NCBI GenBank assembly: GCA_947095535.1
Contig: OX352772.1
Coordinates: forward strand, 171,144,613-171,208,612
Source: Poecilobothrus nobilitatus
Taxonomy: Eukaryota; Arthropoda; Insecta; Diptera; Dolichopodidae
Length of the DNA stretch: 64,000 bases
Direction of reading: 5' to 3'
Shown here: one piece after another, positions 41,315 to 53,503 of the stretch
Position numbering within the stretch: the stretch's first letter is position 1
Layout of the letters: each line of letters begins with the position of its first letter
Translations under genes and position numbers: made by a program
Notes under the pieces: model-generated
What the model saw: only the letters and a program-made list of their open reading frames with translations
The model's database searches: none
Told to the model about the DNA's origin: nothing

Positions 41315-43932
41315 GGTATCCCATAATGTATAACATACTTCATAAATTAAATATGGTGCATTTTAATGCCAGAAGTTTAAGGAAAAACATGGATGAAATT
41401 GAACTATTTGTGAAAGACAGAAAAAGCGTTGATGTCATTATGATAGGTGAAACTTGGTTATATTCAGATGAGGAGGGATTTTTTAAAATTCCTGGCTACT
41501 CAGCATGTTTCAATTCCAATAATTCATCTAGAGGAGGTGGAACTGCAATTTATATTAAACAGAATTTGGAATATAGAGTCTTATAAATGTTTGAACAATT
41601 CAATACAATAATTATTTCGTTAAGTAACACTATTCCGGTTTTAAAAATTGCTGTATGCTACAAAAAACCACATGATAATAATAGAGAATTTATAGCACAC
41701 CTGGACTTAATTTGTGATAGATATAAAAATATAGTTGTGATGGGTGATACTAATATTGACTTATTAGCGAATTCGGAGCTCTCTAGTTCCTATAAAGCAA
41801 TGTTGGAATCTAATGGAGTTAGCATAATAAACAAGCTAAGTAAGGAATATGCAACTAGAATAACTGAAAACTCTTCTACGATCATTGATCACGTTCCTTC
41901 AGACCTAGAAAAGTATGAAATTGATATCAAGTTGCATGATATAGTAAATTTAGATCACAAAGCTATATGCGTCAAAATAAATAAAATTGTGAAAAAAATG
42001 GAACCTATTTTTAAAAGGGAAATTATACCATAAATTATCATAAGTACAAAGTTAAGGTTAGAAATTTACTTGTAACAAATAATACGGAGTGTGTTGATGA
42101 TCTTGTTAAAATATTACAAAGAGCAAAAGAAGACTCGAAGATAAAAAGGCATATAAGAGTTAGAAATGATAATCCTTGGATGACAAATGAATTATTAAAC
42201 TTGATCAAAAAGAGAAATAAACTGTTTAAAAAATTAAAAAAAAAGCTAACAGTTTAGAAATTCAAGTAAGATTTAAGAATGAAAAAAACAAGGTTACATA
42301 TGAAATAACTAAAGCAAAACAGAATTATTTTAATAATAGAATACAATCGGCTGGGTCTGACAAAAGGAAAATTTGGAAAGTTCTTAACAATTGCATCTTA
42401 AAGAAGTCAATTGAATTTTATAAAGTCTTCAAAGATATAAATAATAATGGAACTAGAACATGTGATAGCTTTGGAATTGCAAATGCTTTCAATACTCACT
42501 TCAGTGAAATTGGAAACAAATTAGCAGATAAAATTAGTGATGCTGAAAAGTTCCCAATAAAAAACAGATTGACTGAGCAGACTATTTTTCTTCATCCAAC
42601 AGACGAAAAAGAAATATATAAAATTATAATGCAGCTAAAAAATAGTTCACCTGGGGGTGTTAATGTATCTGCAGCGGATCTAAAACATGTGGTATCATTA
42701 ATATCACCTGTAATTGCTTCTATGATTAATAGATGTCTTTCTACCGGAATTTATCCTGATTGTCTAAAATCAAGTATTGTTATACCTATACATAAATCTG
42801 GGTCAATAATGGAAGTATCAAATTATAGACCGATCACTCTCACAAATTGCATAGGAAAAATATTTGAAAAGATAATAAATGTCAGAATACAAGATTTCAT
42901 ACATAATGTCGTAGGCTTTGATATGAACCAATTTGGGTTTCAAAAACAAATAGGTACAGACTATGCAGTTTTGGAATCCACTAACTCGATTATAAACAAA
43001 TTGGATGCAGGAAGCTATGTATGTTCGGTATTTGTTGATTTAAAAAAGGCTTTTGATACAGTGAATCATAAAATCTTACTGGATAGGTTACATGAAATTG
43101 GTATACGAGGTACAGCCCATGATCTACTCAACTCGTAAATTAAAAATAGAAAAACTATGACTAAAATTAATGGGGTGTTAAGTAATCAGAGTACAATAAA
43201 TATTGGTGTTCCTCAAGGATCAGTGCTAGGACCTACTTTATACCTATTATATATACATAATATACAGTATGCGGATATACTAGCTGATTATAAAATATTT
43301 GCGGATGATACTCTACTTATTTACAATGCTAAAACTAGTCATGAATTGGAGCGTATAATTAATGCTGATTTGTGCAGATACAATAATTGTATCTACAATT
43401 ATATCTATCGTATCTGCAGATACAAAAATTAACTATAAACGCTGAAAAAACTAAATATATAGTATATAAAATAAGAAATAAAGTTGACATAAACCCGAAA
43501 TTGTTTGTAAATAGGGTTGAATTTGATAGAGTTGAAATTGTTGAAATTGATAGAGTTACTTCATATAAATACCTTCGTGTTGTAATTGATGAAAAGTTGA
43601 AATGGGAAGATCATATTAATAGTGTAATAAAAAAAATTGTGCATTTATCTAAACTAATATTCAAACTTGAAAAAGGAATTTATAAAAAAAACAATCTAAT
43701 TACTAAAAGAAATAGTGTTCACAATTATAACACCAGAAGGACAAACCATCTAAATCATGCCAAATCAAGAATGGAGTTATCACGTAACAGTTGTCTTTCG
43801 TCAGCTATAAGGCTTTATAATAAGCTACCAACTAATTTAAAGGAAAGTCCAAACATAGAATTATTTATCAAAAAACTGAAGTATTTATTGAAAAATGATT
43901 CTTCACTAATGACCAATATAATACAGGAGTAA
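41296..43932 (+). pseudogene. LINE-B ORF2: endonuclease and reverse transcriptase
   Basis: Endonuclease: LNMVHFNARSLRKNMDEIEL, IMIGETWLYSDEEGF, then, after a stop at 41584, VVMGDTNIDLL and VNLDHKAICVK. RT: VNVSAADLKHVVSLISPVIA, NYRPITLTNCIGKIFEKII, VFVDLKKAFDTVNHKILL, NIGVPQGSVLGPTLYLLYI and the active site IFADDTLLIYN (about 43300). C-terminal domain: SYKYLRVVIDEKLKWEDHI, HNYNTRRTNHL and AIRLYNKLPTNLKESPN. Stops or shifts at about 42035, 42255, 43137 and 43430; the last involves an insertion of ATCTACAATTATATC-like simple sequence near 43380-43425. Inactive. Confidence 0.85.
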
Positions 43933-44384
43933 AAAAATCAACATAACATTGTTTTAATGTTATGATATGTAATATTTTTATATTATATCTGTCTATATAT
44001 ACTCTTTAGAATTTATAAAATTGGAATTTAACTGTGATGTTTTATACCAAAACATTATGTTTTGCTTATATCGCAGTTAATAAAAAAAAAAAAAAATGCA
44101 GAGTAAAAAAAAAAAAAACAACAATGTAATATATAAGTTTATACTAAATAATGGAAATTTTACCTATAGAATTAAAATATAAAAGAAAAAAAAAAAAAAT
44201 AAAAAAAATAAAAAAATATATGTAAAAAAGATGAAAATAAATGAAATAAATAAATAAAAAAAAAAAAAAAAATTAACCACATCTGTAATACAATAATCTT
44301 TGATAGTTTTTGAAGTATTCTTTGTTGGTTAGTTTATTATTCTTTTTTGACTTCGTCCCGGCTTAATTCGTTTTTGACTGTGTA

Positions 44385-44590
44385 TTTGAAACAGTATTCT
44401 AGCTATTTCTCTCCTAAACTTTTAATTATAGTACAAAATATTCATTGATCTCACAAATTGAAAAGCATTATTAACTGCAAGATCAATGGCCCAAAATTGG
44501 TATGTACCATTTTTATGGTCTGGTAGCATTTCTAAAATTAGATATATTTGAATCTGTCTGGTCTATGCCACCAATAAAAGAATTGTGTTT
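44385..44590 (-). pseudogene. Relic of a piggyBac-like transposase C-terminus
   Basis: The minus strand near 44470-44585 reads FIGGIDQTDSNIS followed by KWYIPI, the third catalytic Asp region of piggyBac transposases (GGVDxxDQ ... KKWYxP). Two in-frame stops follow. The catalytic text is shorter and different from the element at 25189, so it is a different family. Boundaries are not visible. Confidence 0.5.
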
Positions 44591-46135
44591 AGAAATTATA
44601 TCTAGTTGTCTAATTATATCTAGCTTCAAGGTCAAATAAATTTATTATTTATTTACTTTTATAAAAAAAAATTCTAAATAAAAAATTAAAAATTGAATTT
44701 TTTTTAATTTATATTTTATAATTTTATTTAATTTATATTTAATTTTTTATTTTGAATTTTTTTTTATAAAAAGAAAAAAAAAATAATAAATTTATTTATT
44801 AGATAACTAATGTAGTCTTAATTGACTAGGTTATCAATGTAATTTTGTTATTTACAGTAAACAATAAACAATTTACATTAAACTAATTCTTTGTGGTTTT
44901 AACTCAGGTGTTTCAGCTCACAACCCATATTTATAATTTCTATTATAAATGGTTTGTGATTTGAAAAAATCTTTGGACGTGTTCAGTTTGTGTTCAAAAT
45001 GTTCAGTTTGTACCTACCGAGGAAGAGGAGTCCAACAGACTGAACAAAGCACGAAAAAAATCCTTTTTATTTATTTCTATCAATTTTAGTCAAAAACTTA
45101 TATAAAATTAAATTTTAATGTAAAATTAATTATAATATCAAAGAATGTTTTCGTTTTTATGTTAAATTTCATTTGATGTTTCTAAAAGTAATTTGAAGAA
45201 TTTTAAAAGTAAACTAGAGCTTATGATGTATGCGGTTTCAAGCGTTTAACTTTCCAGACATTTGTATTATATATTATACATTTTTTCTTCTTACGAAATA
45301 TTCTTATAACCTCAGGAATAAGTTTTAGCTGTAGTGTTTGTTGGTTCTTTGAGAATCTAAAAATGAAAGATTTCTTACTTATTCCAGGTTCCGGTAACTA
45401 ATGCTTCTTTTTCTTTAATTCACAATACTTTTAACTTAATCTATTACTAATTTAATCTATTACTAACTTATGTACTATATAACCTATAAACATTTATAAT
45501 CATTATTGTAAATGCGTTTACATAATATACCCAAATTATCTTACATTTCCCCTTTTAACTTAAAAGGGAAGAAAAAAATTTAATTTGATAGGCCAGTGTA
45601 AAGCAATATGTGGTATGATATTACCGTAAAATGTATAATATGTACATATTTTATACAAATAAGTGAATATTACATATCCACAGATTTCTCATCTTTCTTT
45701 TTCTACAATAATTGTACATTTGCATTTCTTGCAATGTTTAATATCTGCATGTACTACATATAAATATGTAATTCAAATTATTTTATTTCAAGATTAATAA
45801 ATATTTTCAAATTGTTTTTAGTTGCAAATTTAATTTTCGTGGTGAATGTATCTAATATATTGAGTACAAAAAAATTTTTTTTTTGGATACATATTCATTA
45901 ATTCTTTGTTTTTATGGCAATTATAAAAAAATTTAATCTGAACATTTTAATTATTTATATTTATTATAATATCAAATTTAGTTTTGTTAAATCTATTTTT
46001 TTTTATTTTATTTTGAAAAATTAATTCAATTTAATTTTATTTATTTAAGAATTAGAAAAAAAAATGTTTAAATTCATTTAGTTTAATAGTGTTTTAAGAA
46101 AAAAAAAAATTATGTAGAGATATATGTCTTATGTA
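44591..46135. other. AT-rich stretch without recognised gene
   Basis: Contains a low-complexity inverted A/T tract (AAAAATTCTAAATAAAAAATTAAAAATTGAA near 44665 and its near-complement at 44740), a duplicated phrase GTTCAGTTTGT near 44980-45005 with ACTGAACAAAGC behind it, and otherwise poly(A)/(T)-rich DNA. No coding sequence or element ends could be supported. Confidence 0.5.
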
Positions 46136-47096
46136 TAGGTGTTCAAAATTAAGGTATCATTTTTATTTTAATAAAAAAAGACTTTTTTTTTGAAATATTA
46201 AATATATTTTTATTTTAATTTATTACAAATAGGTTCCGGTTAATAATGAAAAATTATGTCGGCCAAGTGGCCCCCTATACTACTTCGGCAAGCTTTCAAT
46301 CTTTTACCAAAATTCTGAATCACGTTTTTCAAAAAAATTTGGTCCGATGATTCCTCCTGACATCAAACCACACCAAACCGTAACTTTTTGTGGATGTACT
46401 GATTGCTCTAAGATAACCCTTGGATTCTCTTCACCCCAAATGCGGCAATTCTGTTTATTGACGTAGCCATTGAGCTGGAAATGAGCTTCGTCGGTGAAGA
46501 TTATTTTGTTAAAAAAATTCTCATTTTCTTCTTGTTTTTCGATTGCCCAAGAAACGAATTGCCGACGTAATGCATGGTCAGTTGGTTTTAATTCTTGCGT
46601 TAGCTGGATCTTATAAGCCTTTAAATGGAGATCACGATACAAAATGTTGAATAATGTGGATGGTTTGATGTTTAATTGCTACGAACGATGACGAATGGAA
46701 GTTTTTGGACCTTCTTCAACACTTCTGCTCACAGCTGCTACATTCTCGGTTGAACGGCCACTACGTTGATAAATGTTGCCTCTGTTATCAAGAACAGATC
46801 CAGTTTCTAGAAATTTATCAACCATCAGCTTGATGGCACGATTTGTTGGAGCATTTTCTATACCAAATTTTGTTCGAAATTTCCTAATTACAACTTGAAA
46901 ACTTTTACCATTTTCAAAAGATGTTGTAATAACAAAAACACGTTGTTCCTTCGTGTAACGTTCCCTATTAACTTACCGGAATGTATTTAGAATATACCTA
47001 AAGAAACCTCGTATATTCCAGGTAGGTAGAAAAAATTCCAGGTAGAAAAAAAAATGGTGGCAAAATCAAAATGATACCTCAATTGTGAACACCCTA
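46136..47096 (-). mobile_element. Tc1/mariner-type element copy 1, internally deleted
   Basis: Ends TAGGTGTTCAAAATTAAGGT and, inverted at the right, TAGGGTGTTCACAATTGAGG; TA dinucleotides flank both sides, the IS630-Tc1-mariner target. The minus strand encodes an N-terminal helix-turn-helix (DUF4817-like) part at 46640-46980 and FTDEAHFQLNGYVNKQN with the first catalytic Asp. Compared with copy 2, about 370 bp between GAATCA and TTTTCAAAAAAAT are deleted, removing the second and third catalytic residues. The copy is therefore non-autonomous but has both ends. Confidence 0.85.
46304..46642 (-). pseudogene. Mariner copy 1 transposase fragment
   Basis: Reads DLHLKAYKIQLTQELKPTDH, IIFTDEAHFQLNGYVNKQN (first catalytic Asp) and VTVWCGLMSGGIIGPNFFE, then runs into the deletion junction. 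A stop (TAG) at about 46680 separates it from the upstream HTH part. The downstream D...D pair is absent. Nearly identical to copy 2 over the shared part. Confidence 0.85.
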
Positions 47097-47337
47097 TATT
47101 ACCGAAAAAAATATATATATAAATGAAAAAATTAGGTACTTTAATTGTAATTTTCAAAACCATAATTTTTTTATGTATTTGATGCTTATTTTATAATTTA
47201 ATTCATCGAAATATATGTATTAAAATGTGAATATAATGTGTTTTTAATCATTGGATAAATCAAATAGCTTCTTAAAAGTACTTAAAGAAAAATTAATACA
47301 TGGTTTGCTTTATTCAATTATTTTAGACTTCTGTACG
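47097..47337. other. AT-rich spacer
   Basis: Short AT-rich interval between mariner copy 1 and the gypsy-2 integrase end; may contain the unrecognised 3' part of gypsy-2. Nothing specific seen. Confidence 0.4.
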
Positions 47338-48305
47338 GCTTGTGATCACTTGAACCTTTATACCATTTTCCTTAGGAAGAGACAGTTTCGGTGTAATATT
47401 TTTCCATCATTTAGCTCGATCCCATAAGAAGGTGTGGTAAGTGAATAAGTGGTGGTGAATAAGTAGTGTTTTCCGTCTTTAAACCAGACTTTGTCGTTAA
47501 CTTGAAACCCAGTGTTAAATTTTGTTTTTTATCATAAAAACTTTTATTTTTGTAATTGGATTTTGACTTTCTCATAAAAAAGATTTTTTTATTGTTATTC
47601 TTTGCTTGGTAGAAATGATATTGTGTTCCTACCGAATATTATTTGCACAGGTGGGTAATTTGTTCCCTTGATCGGGGTATTTCTAAATTCTAGAAAATTT
47701 TGCACACTTCGAGTTGTATGATAGTGATTTTTCAATTAATTTTTTGGCTATTTGGACATCTGTTTTATGCAAATCCATTTGATTGTGGGTAACGGGGACT
47801 TGAGGTAATATGTAATTCGTTAGCAAATTGTCTAAATTCAAATGAACCGAATGGCATATTATCAGCAGTAATTATTCGCGGAATACCGTGTATTAAAAAC
47901 AGATGTTTCAATTTCTCAGTAATTTCTGAAGCATTTTTTTTTCTACAGGTATTATATCAAGAAATTTAGAAAGATGGTCAGCAACTACTAGAAAGGATTT
48001 TCCGCCAAATTCCATTATATCCATACCAATTTTTTGAAATGGATAATTTGGAATTTTGTTCGTCAACATGGACTCTCTTAGGTTTGAGTTTCTAGTTTTT
48101 TGACATGTTTTACATTTATTAATAATATCCTTTATCTCTTTGGTAAGGCCAGGGCAGAATAATAGCGTTGTTGCCCTGGCTTTTGTTTTTTTCATTCCCA
48201 TATGTGATTGATGTAACTATTTTAACATTTCGTTTTGCATGTTTTTGGGTGTAATAATTCTGTCATTGTAAAATAATATTTCATCTTCAATGTATAACTA
48301 TAATT
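47338..48305 (-). mobile_element. Gypsy-2 LTR retrotransposon, integrase part
   Basis: Minus strand: the zinc-binding N-terminus (IEDEILFYNDRIITPKNMQN, then HQSHMGMKKTKARA and CKTCQKTRNSN), the catalytic core start KIGMDIMEFGGKSFLVVADH, and after breaks the DNMPFGS/ADNMPF-like region (47840-47870), ending with a C-terminal domain (FNTGFQVNDKVWFK) near 47480-47520. It belongs with 52906-53503, which carries the RNase H; the material between was inserted later. No LTR is recognised. Confidence 0.75.
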
Positions 48306-48607
48306 TTATGACACAGGAAAACATAATCAGGTAATGGTTTGTGTATTAAACAAATTTATTTCACGAATTTTAAAGAAATACGGTAATAAAGTATATAATA
48401 ATTTCATAGACATAGTAAAATATAACAGATATTATGTATGTAATCAAAATTTTTGGCCATCACATAAAATTAACAAATCATTGTTTCGGCTGTTGATTAT
48501 TTCATATTTCTTTCTAACTTATAATAATACAATATATCTCTGTTTCAATGATCAGTATATGCTAAAATATATATGTATAATAACAATTATCATTGATTTT
48601 CATTATA
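48306..48607. other. Spacer between gypsy-2 and mariner copy 2
   Basis: AT-rich. A 113-codon plus-strand frame crosses it (48334-48675) but its product is low-complexity and runs into the mariner end, so it is not regarded as a gene. The junction with gypsy-2 is unclear. Confidence 0.4.
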
Positions 48608-49579
48608 TAGGGTGTTCAAAATTGAGGTATCATTTTAATTTTAATAAAAAAAGACTTTTTTTTTTGAAATATTAAATATATTTTTATTTTAATTTATTAC
48701 AGATAGGTTCCGCTTAATAATGAAAAATTATGTCGGCCAAGTGGCCCCCTCTACTACTTCGGCAGGCTTCCAATCTTTTACCAAAATTCTGAATCATGTT
48801 GTTCAATAAACTGTTCTCAATGGTTGAAATCTGCTCGATAATGTTGTTTTTAAGCTCTTAAATTGTTGTGGGATTATTGCTGTACACTTTCGATTTCACA
48901 AAACCCCACAAAAAAAAATTCAACGGTGTCAAATCGCACGATCTTGGTGGCCACATCACTCCTCCTCTACGAGAAATAATGCGAACTTCGAACTTTTCCT
49001 TCAAAAGATCCATTGTTTCTCTTGCTGTGTGGCAAGTGGCACCGTCCTGTTTAAACCACATATTCTCTACGTTCAAATCATCAATTTCCCGCCACAAAAA
49101 GCTTCGGATCATCTCCCTGTAGCGATTTCCATTGACCGTAATCGCATTTCCATTTGCGTTTTCAAAAAAATATGGTCCGATGATTGCTCCTGACCACAAA
49201 CAACACCAAACCGTAACTTTTTTTGGATGTACTGGTTGCCCTAAGAGAACCCTTGGATTCTCTTCACCCCAAATGCGGCTATTCTGTTTATTGACGTAGC
49301 CATTGAGCTGGAAATGAGCTTCGTCGGTGAAGATTATTTTGTTAAAAAAATTCTCATTTTCTTCTTGTTTTTCGATTGCCCAAGAAACGAATTGCCGACG
49401 TAATGCATGGTCAGTTGGTTTTAATTCTTGCGTCAGCTGGATCTTATAAGCCTTTAAATGGAGATCACGATGCAAAATGTTGAATAATGTGGATGGTTTG
49501 ATGTTTAATTGCTGCGAACGATGACGAATGGAAGTTTAAAATCTTCTTCAACACTTCTGCTCACAGCTGCTACATTCTC
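48608..49579 (-). mobile_element. Tc1/mariner-type element copy 2, truncated by LINE-A
   Basis: Starts with TAGGGTGTTCAAAATTGAGG after a TA, the same end as copy 1, and matches it closely, but retains the part that copy 1 lost. It stops abruptly at 49579 (after ACATTCTC), where LINE-A copy 3 starts; the remaining N-terminal half and the other end are not found on the far side of the LINE, so they were deleted. Confidence 0.85.
48858..49475 (-). pseudogene. Mariner-type transposase, catalytic core
   Basis: A long open frame of 205 codons with all three catalytic acids: IIFTDEAHFQLNG, WFKQDGATCHTA and PPRSCDLTPLNFFLWG. There are 36 residues between the second and third Asp, unlike the 34 of classical mariner. 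The start shown is internal; the N-terminal HTH part (DUF4817-like, visible in copy 1) is separated or lost at the LINE junction. The last residues continue towards 48800 (VYSNNPTTI). The frame is remarkably intact for this window, which suggests a fairly recent arrival. Confidence 0.85.
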
Positions 49580-52500
49580 ATAAATCATTATTTAGATCTG
49601 TCTTATAATTTGTTGCAGAAATGTAGGAATGGAACTAATATTCTATACTTGAACATACAAAGTTTACGTGGTAAATTACATAGTTCGGAGTGTTTAATAA
49701 ATTCCTTTAAGTTCAATATTCACATACTAGTATTAACAGAGATATGGTTAACCGAACATGAAAATAAATTCTTTAATTTACCAGGATATACGGGTTTCTT
49801 CTCTAATAGGAAAAATGCTTATGGCGGTGCAGCAATTTATGTAGTGTATGAAATCTGTAGCACTCTTTCGCACCAGGAAGAATACCACAATTGTAGTTTT
49901 TTAATAGTTAGACTTCCAATGTTAGAAATGAATATTATAGCAATATATAAATCTCAGGAAATTTCAATTTTATTGATAAGTTAGATAATATTACCTCAAA
50001 ATTCAAAAATTCGATAATGTTAGGCGACTTTAACATAAACGTATTAAATAAAAATAACAATGAAGTAAAACATTATACTGAAACACTCCTCTCGAACGGA
50101 TTTATAATATGCAACAAAATATTAATAGATTATGCAACAAAGATAGGAAATACATCGAAAACTATAATAGATCATATTATAACTGATTTGATAAGATATA
50201 GCTATAACTTAGATATATCAGACACAAGTTTATCTGATCACAGACTGGTACTATTAAATTTAAATCGTAAACCAATCTCAGATCCTTACTTCAGCTCTAT
50301 CAAAACCATTCTTAATTACGAAGCCCTAGGAAACGATACCCTATGGAATGAGTTAGGAAATTGTAATGATTTCGACTCCTTTGTTACCAGTCTAACCCTA
50401 ATGATTCACAAATATACTAAAACTATCAGCATTGAAAAAAAGAAAAATCGTGAATGGATGACTGAAAATATCTTAAAAATTATTAAAATTCGAGATACGT
50501 ATGTAAAATACTCAAAAAAATACCCAGAGGATAATCATATAAAAAATTTACTAAAAATATATAAAAACAAGGTTAAAAATGAAATCGAAAAAGAAAGACG
50601 AAATTTTTATTCAGGATAAATAAATAAAAATCCGAGAAGTGGAAAAAATCTATGGGGCGTTTACAAAAGGATTATGTTGAATAGGAACCCCTCAAGCTTA
50701 GAAACGCTAAAAATAATCGAGTATAGACATACACTAATATCGGAAAAATCTATTATTTCGGAGGCGATGAATGAATTTTTCAGTAATATTATAAGCGAAC
50801 TTAAACTTTCCTCAGACCAGATTGATACAACCTATCTCAACAAGTTTGATCATAATATACTATCAAAGTTTGAATTAACACCTACAAACTATGGAGAAAT
50901 TGAAGAAATTATTAAAACACTAAATACTTCTGCTGCTAATGGATCTGACGGCATATCAACTAAATTTATAGTATTTTTCGCTGCTCGTTTAATTCCTTTA
51001 ATAGATAAGTTTGTTAATAAATCTTTTGAAACGGGCGTCTTTCCAGATTCGATGAAGTCAGCAATAGTAACACCTATTCATAAAGGTGGCAGCAAAATTG
51101 ATCCAAACAACTATCCTCCTGTATCAGTCTTAACCTCCTTTTCAAAAATATTTGAAAAAGTTATTAAGTATAGATTATCACTGTTCCTAAGCGCAAATGG
51201 AGTACTATCCGAGTCACAATTTGGTTTCGAACAAAATTCTAATACTGTGGCTGCATGTCTGGAGTTAAATGAGTTTATCACGAATAGTTTGGAAGGAAAA
51301 AAGTATAACGCATGTGTCTTCCTGGACCTAAAAAAAGCTTTTGACTGTGTGGATCATGGAATCCTATTGCACAAATTAGATCTGTTAAAATTCGAGCCCC
51401 GCCAGATAAGCTGTTTTAAATCGTATTTGATAAATTGAAACCAAAGGGTACGTATCGGCAATTTTCTAAGTACCAAAAGAGTAATTAGTAAGGGAGTACC
51501 ACAAGGATCCATTCTTGGGCCGGACCTTTTTAAAATTTACATCAACGATATAGCATCATTACGGCTTAAAGGTATTGTACAACTATATGCAGATGACACA
51601 GTAATAAAATACGCGTGTAGCAGTGAAACAGATACTAGGGAAGCAATAAATTGTGATCTAGGACTCATCAATGAGTGGCTTCTAAAACATCGTATGCTAT
51701 TAAATGCAAAAAAATATAAAATAATATTGTTTGGTAATAAGGCATTCTCTGATACGGAAATTATTTTTAATACGAACGAAGTTATTGAGATTGTAAAATC
51801 TTTTAACTATCTAGGGCTAATTATTGACAATAAACTTAAATGGGAGGATCACATAAACAATATTTCAAAAAAAATTGCACCGTATGTTTTTTTCCTAAAA
51901 AGGCTAAAGAAAAATTTAAATATAAACTGATTGTACTGTATTTATTCGTCGTATATAATTTCACACTTAGTTTACGTAAATCCCATATGGAATAGAGCAT
52001 CTGCTATACACTTATCTAAGTTAGATAAACTTAACAAAAAAGCTATTAAAATAATTAATAACTATCCTCAGATGTATCCTACTGACTTACTGTACACAAG
52101 TAAGTACATGAGTCTAGAAAATATTGGCAAAAAAGAACTTTATATTATTGCTTTCAAAATAGTGAATAATTTAATTAAACACAAATTTATATTGAATAGA
52201 AATATTGATATATATGCATATAATACTAGAAATAAATCTAATTTTTACTTGTCGCTTTTCAACACAGATAAACAGAAAAATAGCTGCTTATATAACTGTT
52301 TAAAAGTCTTTAATGATTTACCAACCTCTCTAAAGGAAATAAATAACATTAGTTTATTTAAAAAAAGAGTGAAAGAACTATTATGTAACTAGTTTTGTAG
52401 CTGATATGTAGTACATAAAATACTAATAATACTAACAATAATAATAATAGCATTAGAATATTAAATCTATCTAAATTTTCTATTTAGTTGTTAACTATTT

Positions 52501-52905
52501 TTACTAAATTACGATTATATATATATATATATTTTTTTTTTATCATATTGAATTATTGTATTAAATGAATTATTTAATTATTACATCATAAAACTATTGT
52601 TAAATTACTGTTTTTGCATAATTAGAATTAAATTACATATGAGTAATATACTTATTAGATTTAAGCTGAATTATAAATGTTAAATTATGCTTTTAAATTT
52701 CAAATTTTTAAACTTTTTTATTTGTTTTTTATTTTTAATATTATTTCTCTTTTAACATGTTTTGTATTCATTAAAAACTTATTAGACCACACAGCATTTT
52801 CTTTTTGCTAAGGTCCGAAACATTTTATTTAAATTTTTAAAATAATGTATTATACTTAACTTTATATTTAATTTATAAAATAATAAAGAAAAAAAAAAAA
52901 AAAAA
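49580..52905 (+). mobile_element. LINE-A copy 3, most complete ORF2 copy
   Basis: 5' truncated just before the endonuclease and ending in ATAATAAAG followed by a 17-base A-run (52889-52905). Inserted in gypsy-2 or in the mariner within it, with the mariner's other half missing. Same family as 28918-33450 and 33451-40505. The 3' UTR (52393-52888) contains a TA dinucleotide run near 52518-52532. Confidence 0.85.
49610..52392 (+). pseudogene. LINE-A copy 3 ORF2: endonuclease and reverse transcriptase
   Basis: Frames in order: 49610-49984 (NGTNILYLNIQSLRGKL, LTEIWLTEHENKF), 50017-50619 (MLGDFNINVLN, TSLSDHRLVLLNLN), 50674-51438 (SAANGSDGISTKFI, NNYPPVSVLTSFSKIFEKVI, VFLDLKKAFDCVDHGILL), then GVPQGSILGPDLFKIYIND and LYADDTVIKYA around 51490-51610, 51694-51930 (FNYLGLIIDNKLKWEDHI) and 51931-52392 (YNTRNKSNFYLSLFNTDKQK). 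Only about five stops or shifts separate them, and all catalytic motifs are intact, so it is the best guide to the family. NNYPP replaces NNYRP in the RT finger region. Start at 49610 is not a true start because of truncation. Confidence 0.85.
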
Positions 52906-53503
52906 CTCTTACTTTCCAATATTTTTTCAGACCGTAGTCTACGTTTCTTAATTTTTTAGGCGATCCCTTTTGGAGAATTTTTTTAGTTTTCTAAGATTTG
53001 GATTATTAGCTATTTCTGATTTTAATTTATCAATTTTAGTTGTACTCATACTAATAGTGTAAACTACGTCATTAATATCTTGTATTTCCGGGGTGCATTT
53101 TTTTACTAATATTTCTGGAAAGAAGATCGGTAATTAACATTTCTTTCCCCGGAGAGTGTTACAATTTTATATTTTAGCAATCTTAATCAAATTCTTTGGA
53201 GGCGGCGACTTAGAATCTCACCGATTTCTTTGATCATTATATCAAGTAGTGGTTACAACTATATCACGGCCATAAATATACTGATGGAACTATGGTATGA
53301 CTTCTTGAAGCAAACCTGATTGGTTTTCGTTCTTGCATAAGGCAAACACCCAAACCAAATTTGGAAGCATCAGCCTGAATAGTTATTTCTTTTGCTTCAT
53401 CGAAGGTTTGTAAAATAGGAGATTTCACCACTATATTTTGTATGCTGTGTAAGTACTTTTCATGAGTTGGTGTCCAGTTAAAAATAATATTCTTGTTTAG
53501 CAT
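52906..53503 (-). mobile_element. Gypsy-2 LTR retrotransposon, RNase H part
   Basis: The minus frame 53503-53264 reads IIFNWTPTHEKYLHSIQNIV and ITIQADASKFGLGVCLMQER, then RFASRS, the RT-RNase H connection and RNase H start of Ty3/gypsy Pol (DAS for the first catalytic Asp). In other frames it continues down to 52910 with SRRLQRI and ITDLLSRN-like text. The upstream RT is absent; the element ends abruptly at 53503 against an unrelated non-coding sequence. Confidence 0.75.

Larger units (their letters stand above)
40506..44275 (+). mobile_element. LINE-B (CR1/Jockey-group), with long A-rich tail
   Basis: An ORF1 (40612-41314) and an ORF2 (41296-43932) are followed by a 3' UTR and unusually long interrupted A-runs (44082-44275). 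Inserted next to LINE-A copy 2. ORF2 motifs differ from LINE-A, C and D, so this is a separate family. Confidence 0.75.

Noticed and set aside
48334..48675. 113-codon plus-strand open frame
   Set aside because: The product is Tyr/Asn/Ile-rich with no motif, and its 3' third runs antisense through the end of mariner copy 2. It is best explained by AT-rich sequence.
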